NCBI GenBank assembly: GCA_937915375.1 | Contig: CALDMO010000034.1 | Location: 1 to 27,476, forward strand | DNA length: 27,476 nucleotides | Direction of reading: 5' to 3' | From: an uncultured Marvinbryantia sp. | GTDB lineage: Bacteria > Bacillota > Clostridia > Lachnospirales > Lachnospiraceae | Notes under the pieces: model-generated | Database searches by the model: none | Seen by the model: only the letters and a program-made list of their open reading frames with translations | Told to the model about the DNA's origin: nothing | Program-made: the position numbers and the translations under genes | Shown here: positions 8,217-16,241 of the stretch, piece after piece | How the letters are laid out: every line of letters starts with the position of its first letter | Numbering within the stretch: the stretch's first letter is position 1

Positions 8217-8241
8217 TAGTGAAATTAAGGAAGGTGAGCAA

Positions 8242-10206
8242 TTGGAAAACTATACTAAGTACAAGTTAAAAGAACGTGAAGAACTGACTTCGCTTCTGGC
8301 AGACAAGGACAATCTGTTTATCGTTGCCTGCAACAAGTGCTTCAAAGAGTTTGAGACGGTGGACGAGCCGGATTGCGGCGAATTTGAAAAGATCGCCAAA
8401 GAATGCGGTAAGAACGTTCTCGGAAGCGCAAAAGTGGATTTCCTGTGCAATGCGCATCATACAGAGCGCAAACTGCAGGAGATGATTCCGGAGGGTACCG
8501 AGCATATTATGGTTGTCTCCTGCGGACTCGGAGTACAGACGGTGGCGGCTTTGTCCGGCAAACCGACATACGCAGCGAGCAATTCCCTTAATTATACGGG
8601 ACATCATGGCATGGCGCTGACAAAAAAAAGCTGTGATGCATGCGCGCAGTGTTACTTGAATATTACCGGCGGTATCTGCCCGATCGTGGACTGCTCGAAG
8701 AGCCTGGTCAATGGTCAGTGCGGCGGTGCGAAAAACGGTAAATGTGAAGTAGATCCGCAGAAAGACTGCGCATGGGAAAAGATTAACAAAAAGCTGGAGC
8801 AGCAGGGCAGACTGGAAGAATTTAAGAATCAGCCGATACAGATCCGCGACTATTCTAAGACGAATGTCAAAGTGATCAGCGAATATGTAAATGCGATCCG
8901 CGAGGAACGTTTTGCCGGCTATTACGGCGGCGTGCATCCGTCAGAACATAAAGAATACAGTGAACATATTGCTTTAGAGAGATTCCCGGATCCAAAGATT
9001 GCGGTGATCTCCATGTCTCAGCACCTTGGCGCTCCGGCAGAACCGATCGTTCAGGTGGGTGATACAGTAAAAGTCGGACAGAAGATCGGCGAGGCCGCTG
9101 GATTTATCAGCGCGCCGGTACATTCGAGTGTCAGTGGTACGGTAATTGCAGTAGAGCCGCGCATGCATGCAACGAGAGGTGCGGAAGTAATGGCGGTTGT
9201 GATCGAATCCGACGGCAAAAATACGCTGCATGAATCTGTAAAACCGAATAAGGGCTATGAGGAACTTACGCCGGACGAGATGATCGATATCATCCGTGAG
9301 GCAGGTATTGTCGGCATGGGCGGCGCTGGTTTCCCGACCTGCGTAAAATTCAAACCGGCAAAACCGGTAGATACCATTTTATTAAATGGCTGTGAATGTG
9401 AACCGATGCTGACAGCAGACCACAGAGTTCTGTTAGAGTTTGCAGATGATATTATCTACGGTTTGAAAGCGATCCTGAAGACGACAGGTGCAGAAAAAGG
9501 AATTATTGTAATTGAGGATAACAAACCGGACGCGATCGAACTTTTACAGGCGAAAACAGCGGAGTGCGGCAATATCGAGGTATTTATCGCGAGAACTAAA
9601 TATCCGCAGGGCGCTGAAAAAACATTGATTAAGCGTGTGATGGGCAGGATCGTTCCGAGCGGCGGACTTCCGGCAGATGTAGGAGTTGTCGTGAGCAATA
9701 TCAGTACGGTAAAAGCGGTTTCTGATGCGATTCAGAAGGGTATGCCGCTGATCGAACGTGTAGCCACTGTAACAGGACCGAAGATTGCGAAACCGGGCAA
9801 CTATATTGTCAAGATCGGTACCAATGTAAAAGATATGATTGATTACTGCGGAGGCGTGACGGACAAAGAGGCATTGATTAAAATGGGCGGTCCGATGATG
9901 GGATTTGCGCTTTCTGATTTGAACGTACCGATGATGAAGGGATCAAACGGTATCATTGCGATCGAGGATGTACAGAGTGAACCGGAAGCATGTATCAAGT
10001 GCGGACGCTGTGTGGATGTGTGTCCGATGGAACTTTCACCGCTTTATTTCGCGAAATACGCGGATGACGAAAACTGGCAGGGTATGAAAGATATGAATGT
10101 GATGGACTGCGTAGAATGCAGATGTTGCGAGTTTATCTGTTCTTCCAAGATTCCGCTTGTCAGCAAGATTAAAGCCGGAAAAAATGCGGTAAGGGGGATG
10201 AAGTAA
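8242..10206 (+). CDS. RnfC2-like electron-transfer subunit with N-terminal MetV-like domain
   Basis: This 654-residue protein probably passes electrons from NADH into the methylene-THF reductase complex. Residues 1-210 are a MetV-like Cys-rich domain with CDACAQCYLNITGGICP and a conserved CSKSLVNGQCGG block. GGVHPSEHKE near residue 229 begins an RnfC-type region. It includes a barrel-sandwich domain, the Gly-rich GMGGAGFPT motif near 356-365 (nucleotide/flavin site in RnfC proteins) and NGCECEPML. Two ferredoxin-type clusters follow: CIKCGRCVDVCP from residue 584 and CVECRCCEFIC from 623. The start is TTG at 8242 after AAGGTGA. In Acetobacterium woodii, RnfC2 with MetF and MetV forms the reductase; the same three functions are encoded side by side here. 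No other rnf genes are present, which argues for the reductase role rather than the Rnf pump. Confidence 0.87.
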   Translation: MENYTKYKLKEREELTSLLADKDNLFIVACNKCFKEFETVDEPDCGEFEKIAKECGKNVLGSAKVDFLCNAHHTERKLQEMIPEGTEHIMVVSCGLGVQTVAALSGKPTYAASNSLNYTGHHGMALTKKSCDACAQCYLNITGGICPIVDCSKSLVNGQCGGAKNGKCEVDPQKDCAWEKINKKLEQQGRLEEFKNQPIQIRDYSKTNVKVISEYVNAIREERFAGYYGGVHPSEHKEYSEHIALERFPDPKIAVISMSQHLGAPAEPIVQVGDTVKVGQKIGEAAGFISAPVHSSVSGTVIAVEPRMHATRGAEVMAVVIESDGKNTLHESVKPNKGYEELTPDEMIDIIREAGIVGMGGAGFPTCVKFKPAKPVDTILLNGCECEPMLTADHRVLLEFADDIIYGLKAILKTTGAEKGIIVIEDNKPDAIELLQAKTAECGNIEVFIARTKYPQGAEKTLIKRVMGRIVPSGGLPADVGVVVSNISTVKAVSDAIQKGMPLIERVATVTGPKIAKPGNYIVKIGTNVKDMIDYCGGVTDKEALIKMGGPMMGFALSDLNVPMMKGSNGIIAIEDVQSEPEACIKCGRCVDVCPMELSPLYFAKYADDENWQGMKDMNVMDCVECRCCEFICSSKIPLVSKIKAGKNAVRGMK

Positions 10207-10207
10207 T

Positions 10208-10825
10208 ATGTTGATTACGCAGTTAAAATCAAAAGAAACTATCGCATCTCTGGCGGAAGCAAAGAAAGTGTTTATCATTAACTGCCACGGATGTAAGGAA
10301 GTCAGCTTTCCGGAAAAAGAAGCCGACGCACTCCAGAAGGAGATGGACGAGAACGGAAATGTGACCGGCATTATGACTAGAGAATATATTTGTAATCCGA
10401 AGAATCTGAAGCTTTATATTGAAAAATATAGAGATAAGATTGATGAAGCGGATGCGGTTCTTGTATTTTCCTGTGGCGTTGGTGTGCAGACGGTTGCTGA
10501 ATGTCTCGGTGATAAAAAAGTATATGCGGCATGCGATACCTATCCGCTTCCGGGATTTCAGGGAGTGACACCGTTGGAGTATGATTGCGACCAGTGCGGA
10601 GAATGCTATCTGAATATTACCGGCGGTATTTGTCCGATCACGGCTTGTTCCAAGAGCCTTGTCAACGGACAGTGCGGCGGTTCTAAAGACGGTAAGTGTG
10701 AAGTGGACGGTAATATGGAATGCGGCTGGGAGCGTATCTACAGACGCCTTGCGCAGCTTGGACGCTTGGATGTTCTGAAATGTCCGGTTCAGGTACGCAA
10801 CTATGCAACAGATGAGGAAGTTTAA
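10208..10825 (+). CDS. metV: MetV, zinc/iron-sulfur partner subunit of methylene-THF reductase
   Basis: This 205-residue Cys-rich protein accompanies MetF in acetogens and is needed for its electron supply. It belongs to the MTHFR C-terminal-like family. The core CDQCGECYLNITGGICP and CSKSLVNGQCGG blocks near residues 131-165 are almost identical to those in the N-terminal domain of the preceding protein, as is GKCEVD followed by a Cys-Gly-Trp. It starts one base after the previous stop, with an AGGGGGATG ribosome binding site overlapping the end of that gene. The spacing and shared motifs indicate one co-translated complex. It lacks any RnfC or ferredoxin region. Confidence 0.88.
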   Translation: MLITQLKSKETIASLAEAKKVFIINCHGCKEVSFPEKEADALQKEMDENGNVTGIMTREYICNPKNLKLYIEKYRDKIDEADAVLVFSCGVGVQTVAECLGDKKVYAACDTYPLPGFQGVTPLEYDCDQCGECYLNITGGICPITACSKSLVNGQCGGSKDGKCEVDGNMECGWERIYRRLAQLGRLDVLKCPVQVRNYATDEEV

Positions 10826-10856
10826 ATAAAATTTAAAATGATTGGAGTAATGTAGA

Positions 10857-11735
10857 ATGAAAATTACTGAGTTATTTGATCGCGGCGAATTTGTTGTAAC
10901 AGCAGAAGTAGGACCGCCAAAAGGGATCCATATCGAACATATCCTGGAAGAAGCAAAAACATATTTGAGTGGTATCACTGCGGTGAATGTCACAGATAAT
11001 CAGTCTTCTGTTATGCGTCTTGGCTCATTGGCTACCTGTAAAGCATTAAAAGATGAGGGACTTACCCCGATCTTTCAGCTGACCTGCCGCGACAGAAATC
11101 GTATCGCACTGCAGTCGGATCTTTTGAGCGCAGCGATGCTGGGTATTGACAATATTCTTTGTCTGACTGGAGACCATACAAAGATGGGTGATCATCCGCA
11201 GGCAAAACCGGTATTTGATCTGGATTCTGTTTCTCTTCTTCATACAGTGAAACAGCTGGAATCCGGCGTGGATTTAGGCGGAAATGAACTGGTAGGCGAA
11301 CCGCCGAAGTTTGCGAAAGGCGCGGTGGTATCTCCGTGCAGCGATTCTATCGATGCGCAGCTCGCAAAGATGGAGCGTAAAGTGATGGCAGGAGCTGACT
11401 ATTTTCAGACACAGGGCGTGTATGAACCGGAGAAGTTCATCAAGTTCATGGAGAAAGCAAAACAGTTTGGCAAACCGGTACAGCTTGGTATCATTATTCC
11501 GAAATCTGCGGGAATGGCAAAATTCATGAATGCGAATGTAGCAGGCGTTCATGTGCCGGATGAAATGATTGAAGAATTGAAAGCGGATAAAGAAAAGACC
11601 AAAGCAGGTATTACTGGCGTAGAAATCGCTGCACGCATCATCAAAGAGTGCAGACCGTACTGCCAGGGTGTACATATCATGGCGCTCGGTTGGGAATCCA
11701 AAGTGCCGGATCTGTTGAAACTGGCTGGAATTTAA
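10857..11735 (+). CDS. metF: Methylene-tetrahydrofolate reductase catalytic subunit
   Basis: This 292-residue FAD enzyme reduces 5,10-methylene-THF to 5-methyl-THF, the last step of the methyl branch of the Wood-Ljungdahl pathway. The catalytic glutamate lies in TAEVGPPKG (Glu17). QLTCRDRNR and LCLTGDHTKMGDH are FAD/folate-binding segments. QTQGVYEPEKF near residue 186 matches the conserved Gln region, and the protein ends in the usual alpha/beta barrel region (HIMALGWESKVPDLL). ATG at 10857 follows TTGGAG by about 10 bases. It is the last gene of its operon; a strong terminator starts 13 bases after the stop. Confidence 0.95.
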   Translation: MKITELFDRGEFVVTAEVGPPKGIHIEHILEEAKTYLSGITAVNVTDNQSSVMRLGSLATCKALKDEGLTPIFQLTCRDRNRIALQSDLLSAAMLGIDNILCLTGDHTKMGDHPQAKPVFDLDSVSLLHTVKQLESGVDLGGNELVGEPPKFAKGAVVSPCSDSIDAQLAKMERKVMAGADYFQTQGVYEPEKFIKFMEKAKQFGKPVQLGIIIPKSAGMAKFMNANVAGVHVPDEMIEELKADKEKTKAGITGVEIAARIIKECRPYCQGVHIMALGWESKVPDLLKLAGI

Positions 11736-11747
11736 TCGCGTATGTTT

Positions 11748-11786
11748 ATACTGCCGACAGAGAGCATCTGTCGGCAGTATTTTATT
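11748..11786 (+). terminator. Rho-independent terminator of the metF operon
   Basis: ATACTGCCGACAG (11748-11760) pairs perfectly with CTGTCGGCAGTAT (11768-11780) around a 7-base loop, followed by TTTATT. The stem also lies just beyond the corrected stop of the convergent kinase gene. The minus-strand side has no T-run, so it looks one-directional. Confidence 0.92.
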
Positions 11787-13142
11787 CTGCGGGAAAGAAA
11801 AAAGTAAATGTGGTCCCTTCGTTGAGGCGGCTATTTACAGTGATTTCGCCTCGGTGTTCCTTTATAATCCATGCGACCATGGAAAGACCGAGACCGGAAT
11901 TATCACTTTTTGTTCGGGAAGAATCGGCTTGAAAAAACGTTCCCAGATATGGGGAAGGTCAGAGGTGCTGATTCCGATGCCGTCATCCTGTATGCTTCCA
12001 TTGATGCGTCCGTCGCCTGCGGCGGATTTTTTTAATGTTACCCAGATGTGGCCGTTTTGATTTCCGTAGGAAACAGCATTGTTTAAAAGATTTAAGAAGA
12101 AACGGATCAGCAGCGTTTCATCGCCTGTCAAAAACAGGTTTGGTTCAATATCTGTATGTATAGAGATGTTTTTGGATGAGGCGGCATCTTGTACCTCCTC
12201 GCAGGCCAGGATTGCAAGTTCGCTTAGATTTAGACGTTCCTGGCTGATGGTTGCTTGTCCGCGGTCTGCTCTGGAGAGCATCAGCAGCTGGGAAATCATA
12301 TGTGACAATCCGGCAACTTTTTTTTGAAGAAGAAGGATATCTTTTCGGGCAGATTTATTTAATGTATCGTCGAGAAGCAGAGTGTCACATAGAAGAGTCA
12401 TAGTAGAAAGCGGTGTACGCAGTTCGTGCGCTGCGTCAGAGGCAAACTGTCGTTCGCGCATAAGGCTTTCTTCTATTTGAGTCAACATACTGTCGAAAGT
12501 AGCGGCAAGCCGGCATATTTCGTCATTTCCGTTTCCGGGGTTTATCCGTCTTGATAAATCACCGTCTTCACGGATGGCCTGTACTGTGCGAGTCATCTCG
12601 TCCACTGGGCGAAGCGTTCGTTTTGTCATAAAATAGCCAAGAACTGCAGTGACAATGACAATAAGCGGAAGAAGAGTGAGTGCAAATCGTATTGTCAGAA
12701 GAAAGGTTTTTTCTGCTGCGGTGACGGATGCAATTCCACGAATGTCTGTGATACCGTAACCGGGAATTTGATATATCATATCCAAAACATAATACTGTGT
12801 ATTCTGGCTTTGAATCCGGCGAACATTCCCGTCTGCGAAGGGCAGGGTATTGTTAAAGCCATAAGGAATTTTTCCGTATAGAAAGATACCGTCTGTATTG
12901 TAGAGAGAAAGATAAATACCGTCTTTTAATTCTAAAAAATCTGAATCAATCTCAAGTGCGCCGTTTGCATAGACAATATCGCTTCGGGCATCTGCCACCC
13001 GTTCTTCAAGCTGAGTGCTGACTCCTGTCAGGATTTCCTGATTGCTGAAAGAAAAAAGGACAGCAAAAATGGCACAGACGACAGAAGTCATCAACAGTGT
13101 GTAAAGAAGCGTTAGTTTTGTTTTTAATGAAAAATGTTTCAT
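11782..13142 (-). pseudogene. Sensor histidine kinase, frameshifted near the 3' end
   Basis: This would be an EnvZ/OmpR-class membrane kinase: TM1 about residues 11-32, an extracellular sensor part to about 146, TM2 about 147-171, HAMP, then AAHELRTPLS with phospho-acceptor His239, an N box (NLLNNAV) and a G1 box (DDGIGIS). The reading frame breaks after HIWERFF. As given it ends in 21 unrelated residues at a stop near 11862. Adding one base to the six-A run at 11932-11937 restores FFQADSSRTKSDNSGLGLSM, the G2/F region, and then a normal end at 11782. That gives 453 residues, a usual length. It could be a true null allele or a homopolymer sequencing error. It is the last gene of the PepSY-regulator-kinase operon. 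Confidence 0.82.
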
Positions 13143-13159
13143 AGTAAAATTACTTTCTA

Positions 13160-13835
13160 TTAGGGAGTGACGCGCAGGACGTAGCCTTCACTGCGTACGG
13201 TGTGGATAAGTTTTTGCTCAAAATCGCTGTCAATTTTTTTGCGCAGATAACGGATATAGACATCGATCACGTTGGAACCGCCGGAAAAATCGTAATTCCA
13301 AATATGCTGTTCCAGTTTTTCGCGAGATAAAACGATTCCCGCATTTTGGACCATGTATCGGAGCAGGGAAAATTCTTTGGCTGAAAGGTGGATTTCTTTT
13401 CTGTCGCGCAGAACCTGTCTAGTGTCGGTATGGATTTCAAGATCGGCTGCCGTATATACAGTTGTTTTTATGGCGGCGGGCTTTCGAAGCATAACCCTTA
13501 TTCGGGCGAGCAGTTCGGAAAAAGCAAATGGCTTGATAAGGTAATCGTCCGCTCCGGCATCAAGACCGGCAACCCGGTCCTCGATGCTGTCCTTTGCGGT
13601 CAGCAGAAGAATCGGGACATGGTTACCGGCTGTTCTTAATTTTTTCTAGTACTTGAATTCCGTCCATTCCGGGCATCATAATATCAGGAAGAAGTGCGTC
13701 ATATTCGGCACAGGAAAGATAATCAAAGACTTCTGTGCCGCTGTGGCAGGAATCTACGCTGTATCCTTCTGATTTTAGACGTTTTGAAATGAGGCGGTTC
13801 ATATCTTTTTCATCTTCTGCAACAAGTATCCGCAT
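13160..13835 (-). pseudogene. OmpR-family response regulator, frameshifted between receiver and output domains
   Basis: The receiver domain starts MRILVAEDEKDMNRL and carries the phospho-acceptor Asp51 (PDIMMPGMDG), but its frame ends at a TAA just after KIKNSR (13623). The missing middle (HVPILLLTAKDSIEDRVAGLDAG..., with the conserved TAKD and the KPF lysine) is in another frame. It joins directly to the winged-helix domain ending LIHTVRSEGYVLRVTP. Removing one base around 13627-13631 restores a 224-residue protein, the standard OmpR length. The start at 13835 has GGAGG 10 bases upstream and lies 2 bases after the PepSY gene stop. Residue 50, before the Asp, is Pro where Leu is most common. 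With the kinase lesion this gives two frame breaks in one operon. Confidence 0.82.
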
Positions 13836-13837
13836 CT

Positions 13838-14473
13838 TTAATCGTCCTCCCGTTCCTGACTCCATTCTAAGATATCGCCTGTTTTGGCGTTCAGTTCAAA
13901 TTCGTATTCCATACCGTTATAGCGGATTTCACCCTCATAGATTTCCTGACCGTCATCATGTTCAAGAACGATACGAAGGTTTTGCGCGGATGCGCCTTCT
14001 ACTTTGGAAAGTACAAGCTTTGAAGCTTTTTCTTCGCTCAGAAGATCCGTGCTGCCGGAAGTTTCTGTTTTGTCACTGTTAAAATCATGCTCGATATCAA
14101 AGTCGCGGCTGCGGATTTCGCCGGTTGATGCATCAATCTCGTAATCGTATTCCGTGGTTCCGGCATAAAACTCAACATCATATACCGTGACGCCATCATC
14201 ATAATCTTTTTGAACACGTATATGAGTAACAGAGTATTCTTTCAAACCGGCGTCTTTAAACGCGATTTCTTTTGCGTCCGCATCCGTAAGTTTGGAAGAA
14301 GACCGTTCTGAAGCTGCGGCAGGGGAGGAAACCGGGGCGTCTGCGTTCATTTGTGCCGCGGTTTTCGTCTGATCTGCGATACGGGCAGCGTTTTCTTTTG
14401 GAGCTGTCTGACATCCGGTCATTGTAAATGTAATAACAGTAAGCGCGGTAAGGATAAAAGTTCTTTTTTTCAT
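13838..14473 (-). CDS. Lipoprotein with two PepSY domains
   Basis: This protein of about 211 residues has a lipoprotein signal: basic start, hydrophobic core and lipobox TMTG-Cys21. An Ala/Ser-rich linker follows, then two PepSY-like repeats (DADAKEIAFKDAG... and SEEKASKLVLSKVEG...). Each ends in the typical YDYEIDASTGEI and YEFELNAKTGDI beta-hairpin. PepSY domains are found in protease inhibitors and in lipoproteins beside two-component systems; the function here is inferred only as an exported modulator. AAAGGAG on the minus strand gives 7-base spacing to ATG 14473 and 4 to ATG 14476, so I took 14473. It is the first gene of a minus-strand operon with the regulator and kinase, and it is intact although both of those are frameshifted. 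Confidence 0.82.
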   Translation of the reverse strand: MKKRTFILTALTVITFTMTGCQTAPKENAARIADQTKTAAQMNADAPVSSPAAASERSSSKLTDADAKEIAFKDAGLKEYSVTHIRVQKDYDDGVTVYDVEFYAGTTEYDYEIDASTGEIRSRDFDIEHDFNSDKTETSGSTDLLSEEKASKLVLSKVEGASAQNLRIVLEHDDGQEIYEGEIRYNGMEYEFELNAKTGDILEWSQEREDD

Positions 14474-14612
14474 CATAAATCTCCTTTCGGGAAACGTATT
14501 TGTTATGTATGATTTACAATATACAGCAGAAAAATGAGAAAAAGATTAAAAAACAAAAGTTTCTGAAATTTCTCGGTGTTCTGTTTATAAGGATTTGAAA
14601 AACCTTGAAAAA

Positions 14613-14621
14613 ATTATAACA
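14613..14621 (-). promoter_or_regulatory. Extended -10 promoter of the PepSY-regulator-kinase operon
   Basis: Read on the minus strand the sequence is TGTTATAAT, a perfect TGnTATAAT extended -10. The -35 region is poor. It would give a leader of about 130 bases. It lies back to back with the plus-strand promoter at 14663-14691. Confidence 0.55.
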
Positions 14622-14662
14622 CAGAATGTCGTTTCGTTCCGAAAAAAATACAATTTTATCGG

Positions 14663-14691
14663 TTGTGATAACCTGTGTTCTGTGGTATACT
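14663..14691 (+). promoter_or_regulatory. Sigma-A promoter of the CODH/acetyl-CoA synthase operon
   Basis: TTGTGA (14663-14668), a 17-base spacer, TATACT (14686-14691). Transcription would start near 14698, about 63 bases before the first start codon. I see no further promoter of this quality before the window end, so it is the best candidate for the whole carbonyl-branch operon. The 14474-14760 gap holds only the two divergent promoters and leaders. Confidence 0.72.
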
Positions 14692-14760
14692 ATTTGCAAA
14701 GTGAAGATGTGTAAAAACGTCTGTCAAAAAATTAACAATAACGGGAAGGAGGGGGATGCC

Positions 14761-15210
14761 TTGCATATTATCAAAGATGAAAACGGTAATCTTTGTTCTC
14801 ATGCACATGCCCATGAACACGCGCATACACACACGTATGAACATACACACGAACATATGCATGAACATGGACAGGAAGATGTGCATACGCACACGCATGA
14901 GGGTGAACACGCATCCTGTGGCGGACATTGTCACGGCGATGACGGCGGACATTGTCACAACCATGATGGGCACTGTCACAGTCATGAAGAACATGCGCAT
15001 GAGGCGGCGCCGGCAGAAAAAAATGCAGCACTGCTGAAATATATGCTGGATCACAATACGCATCATGCGGCTGAACTTGATCAGATGGCTGCAAAACTGG
15101 CCGGAGACGGACAGAATGAAGCGGCTGAGCAGATCCGCAGGGCGGTAGATGAGTTCCAAAAAGGTAACATGTACCTTGGATTGGCGCTGTCTCTGGTGAA
15201 AGAATCATAA
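14761..15210 (+). CDS. Histidine-rich putative nickel-binding protein
   Basis: This protein has 149 residues, about 29 of them His. Residues 14-80 are an array of alternating His (HAHAHEHAHTHT-like), then GGHCHGDDGGHCHNHDGHCHSH with four Cys, all well suited to binding nickel, cobalt or zinc. Residues 85-149 (KNAALLKYMLDHNTHHAAELDQ and onward) look like a compact helical domain with no obvious enzyme motif. The start is TTG at 14761, 8 bases after AGGAGG. An upstream in-frame extension would run into the promoter region and has no ribosome binding site. As first gene before CooT and CooC it is probably a nickel store or chaperone for CODH/ACS, similar in role to His-rich CooJ; I do not claim it is a CooJ homologue. 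Confidence 0.78.
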   Translation: MHIIKDENGNLCSHAHAHEHAHTHTYEHTHEHMHEHGQEDVHTHTHEGEHASCGGHCHGDDGGHCHNHDGHCHSHEEHAHEAAPAEKNAALLKYMLDHNTHHAAELDQMAAKLAGDGQNEAAEQIRRAVDEFQKGNMYLGLALSLVKES

Positions 15211-15225
15211 TAGGAGGCGATAACG

Positions 15226-15420
15226 ATGTGTCTGGCAACCGTAGTAGACGTAAATCGTCCTGACAGTATTCTTTTGGAATATGTCAGCAAAATTGAAATA
15301 GACGGCGATCGGATCACACTTACCGATGTCATGGGGGAAAAACGAGTGGTAGAAGGCACTCTTGCATCAGCGGATCTTACAGGCGGCAGAGTGGAGATCA
15401 ACTGCCGGGATGCAAACTGA
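15226..15420 (+). CDS. cooT: CooT-family nickel-binding protein
   Basis: This 64-residue protein begins MCLATVV. CooT proteins are small (about 60-66 residues), start Met-Cys and bind one Ni(II) per dimer through Cys2. The beta-rich pattern (ILLEYVSKIEIDGDRITLTDVMGE) agrees with the family fold. A clear ribosome binding site (TAGGAGG, 15210-15217) precedes the ATG. It lies between the His-rich gene and CooC, as expected for a nickel chaperone serving CODH maturation. Its small size makes it easy to miss. Confidence 0.85.
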   Translation: MCLATVVDVNRPDSILLEYVSKIEIDGDRITLTDVMGEKRVVEGTLASADLTGGRVEINCRDAN

Positions 15421-15446
15421 CACACTAGTAAAAAGGAGATGCAATT

Positions 15447-16217
15447 ATGTCATTTACAATAGCAGTAGCTGGAAAAGGCGGCGTGGGAAAAACAACATTA
15501 TGCGGACTGCTGATTCAGTATCTTTGCGAACAGGGGAAACGGCCGGTGCTGGCTGTAGATGCCGATGCAAATTCCAATCTGAATGAAGTGCTCGGAGTGG
15601 ATGTGGAGATGACACTCGGAGAAATTCGTGAGGAAGTGGCGCGCGCAGAAAACAGCACGTCCAATCCGATTCCGGCAGGAATGTCAAAATCTGACTATAT
15701 GGAGATCATGTTTAACAGGTGTCTGATTGAGGATGATGACTTTGACATGCTTGTGATGGGAAGGACGCAGGGCAAGGGCTGTTATTGTTTTGTAAACGGC
15801 CTGCTGCAGACGCAGCTTGCAAAATTGACACCGCATTATCCGTATGTAGTGGTGGATAATGAGGCAGGAATGGAACATATCAGCCGCGGACTGCTGCCAA
15901 AGGTAGATATGATGCTTCTGGTTAGCGACTGCTCCAGAAGAGGTGTGCAGGCAGTTGGAAGAGTGGCTGAACTGGTAAAAGAGTGCGGACTTACTCCGAA
16001 GACAATGGGCCTTATTGTAAACCGCGCTCCGGATGGCAAACTGAATGAAGGCACGAAAGATGAAATTGAAAAGCAGGGTCTGACACTTCTGGGTGTTGTG
16101 CCGCAGGATGCCGAAGTATTTGAATATGACTGTGAAGGAAAGCCGACTGTACAGTTGCCGGAAAATTCACCGGTAAAACAGGCTCTTCGCAGTATCATAG
16201 ATAAGTTAGAAATTTAA
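15447..16217 (+). CDS. cooC: CooC-type nickel-insertion ATPase (first copy)
   Basis: This 256-residue MinD/NifH-class ATPase is thought to insert nickel into the CODH C-cluster. It has a deviant Walker A, GKGGVGKTT (residues 9-17), and VDADANSN (38-45). The Cys-x-Cys pair in GKGCYCFVN (Cys112, Cys114) is the nickel site at the dimer interface of CooC. VVVDNEAGMEHISRG holds the switch II region. AAAAGGAG precedes the ATG by 7 bases. It lies directly before the CODH gene with a 24-base gap. Confidence 0.93.
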   Translation: MSFTIAVAGKGGVGKTTLCGLLIQYLCEQGKRPVLAVDADANSNLNEVLGVDVEMTLGEIREEVARAENSTSNPIPAGMSKSDYMEIMFNRCLIEDDDFDMLVMGRTQGKGCYCFVNGLLQTQLAKLTPHYPYVVVDNEAGMEHISRGLLPKVDMMLLVSDCSRRGVQAVGRVAELVKECGLTPKTMGLIVNRAPDGKLNEGTKDEIEKQGLTLLGVVPQDAEVFEYDCEGKPTVQLPENSPVKQALRSIIDKLEI

Positions 16218-16241
16218 AATACCCAACTGAAGGAGGATATG

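Noticed and set aside
8057..8241. Tetrahydrofolate or cobalamin riboswitch upstream of the reductase operon
   Set aside because: The gene context is suitable, but I find none of the conserved core sequences of either class; it is kept only as an unclassified leader.
10229..10993. 254-residue minus-strand frame opposite metV and metF
   Set aside because: It spans two real genes on the other strand and shows no motifs; a shadow of their codon bias.
11862..11930. Natural short C-terminus of the histidine kinase
   Set aside because: The last 21 residues match nothing, while the alternative frame restores the G2 box, so this is a frameshift product.
14626..14760. N-terminal extension of the His-rich gene
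   Set aside because: It would start upstream of the clear promoter at 14663-14691; the TTG at 14761 has an ideal AGGAGG.
14800..15000. Apparent short DNA repeats (CAT/CAC-rich), CRISPR- or satellite-like
   Set aside because: They are simply alternating His codons in the correct reading frame and have no regular spacer structure.
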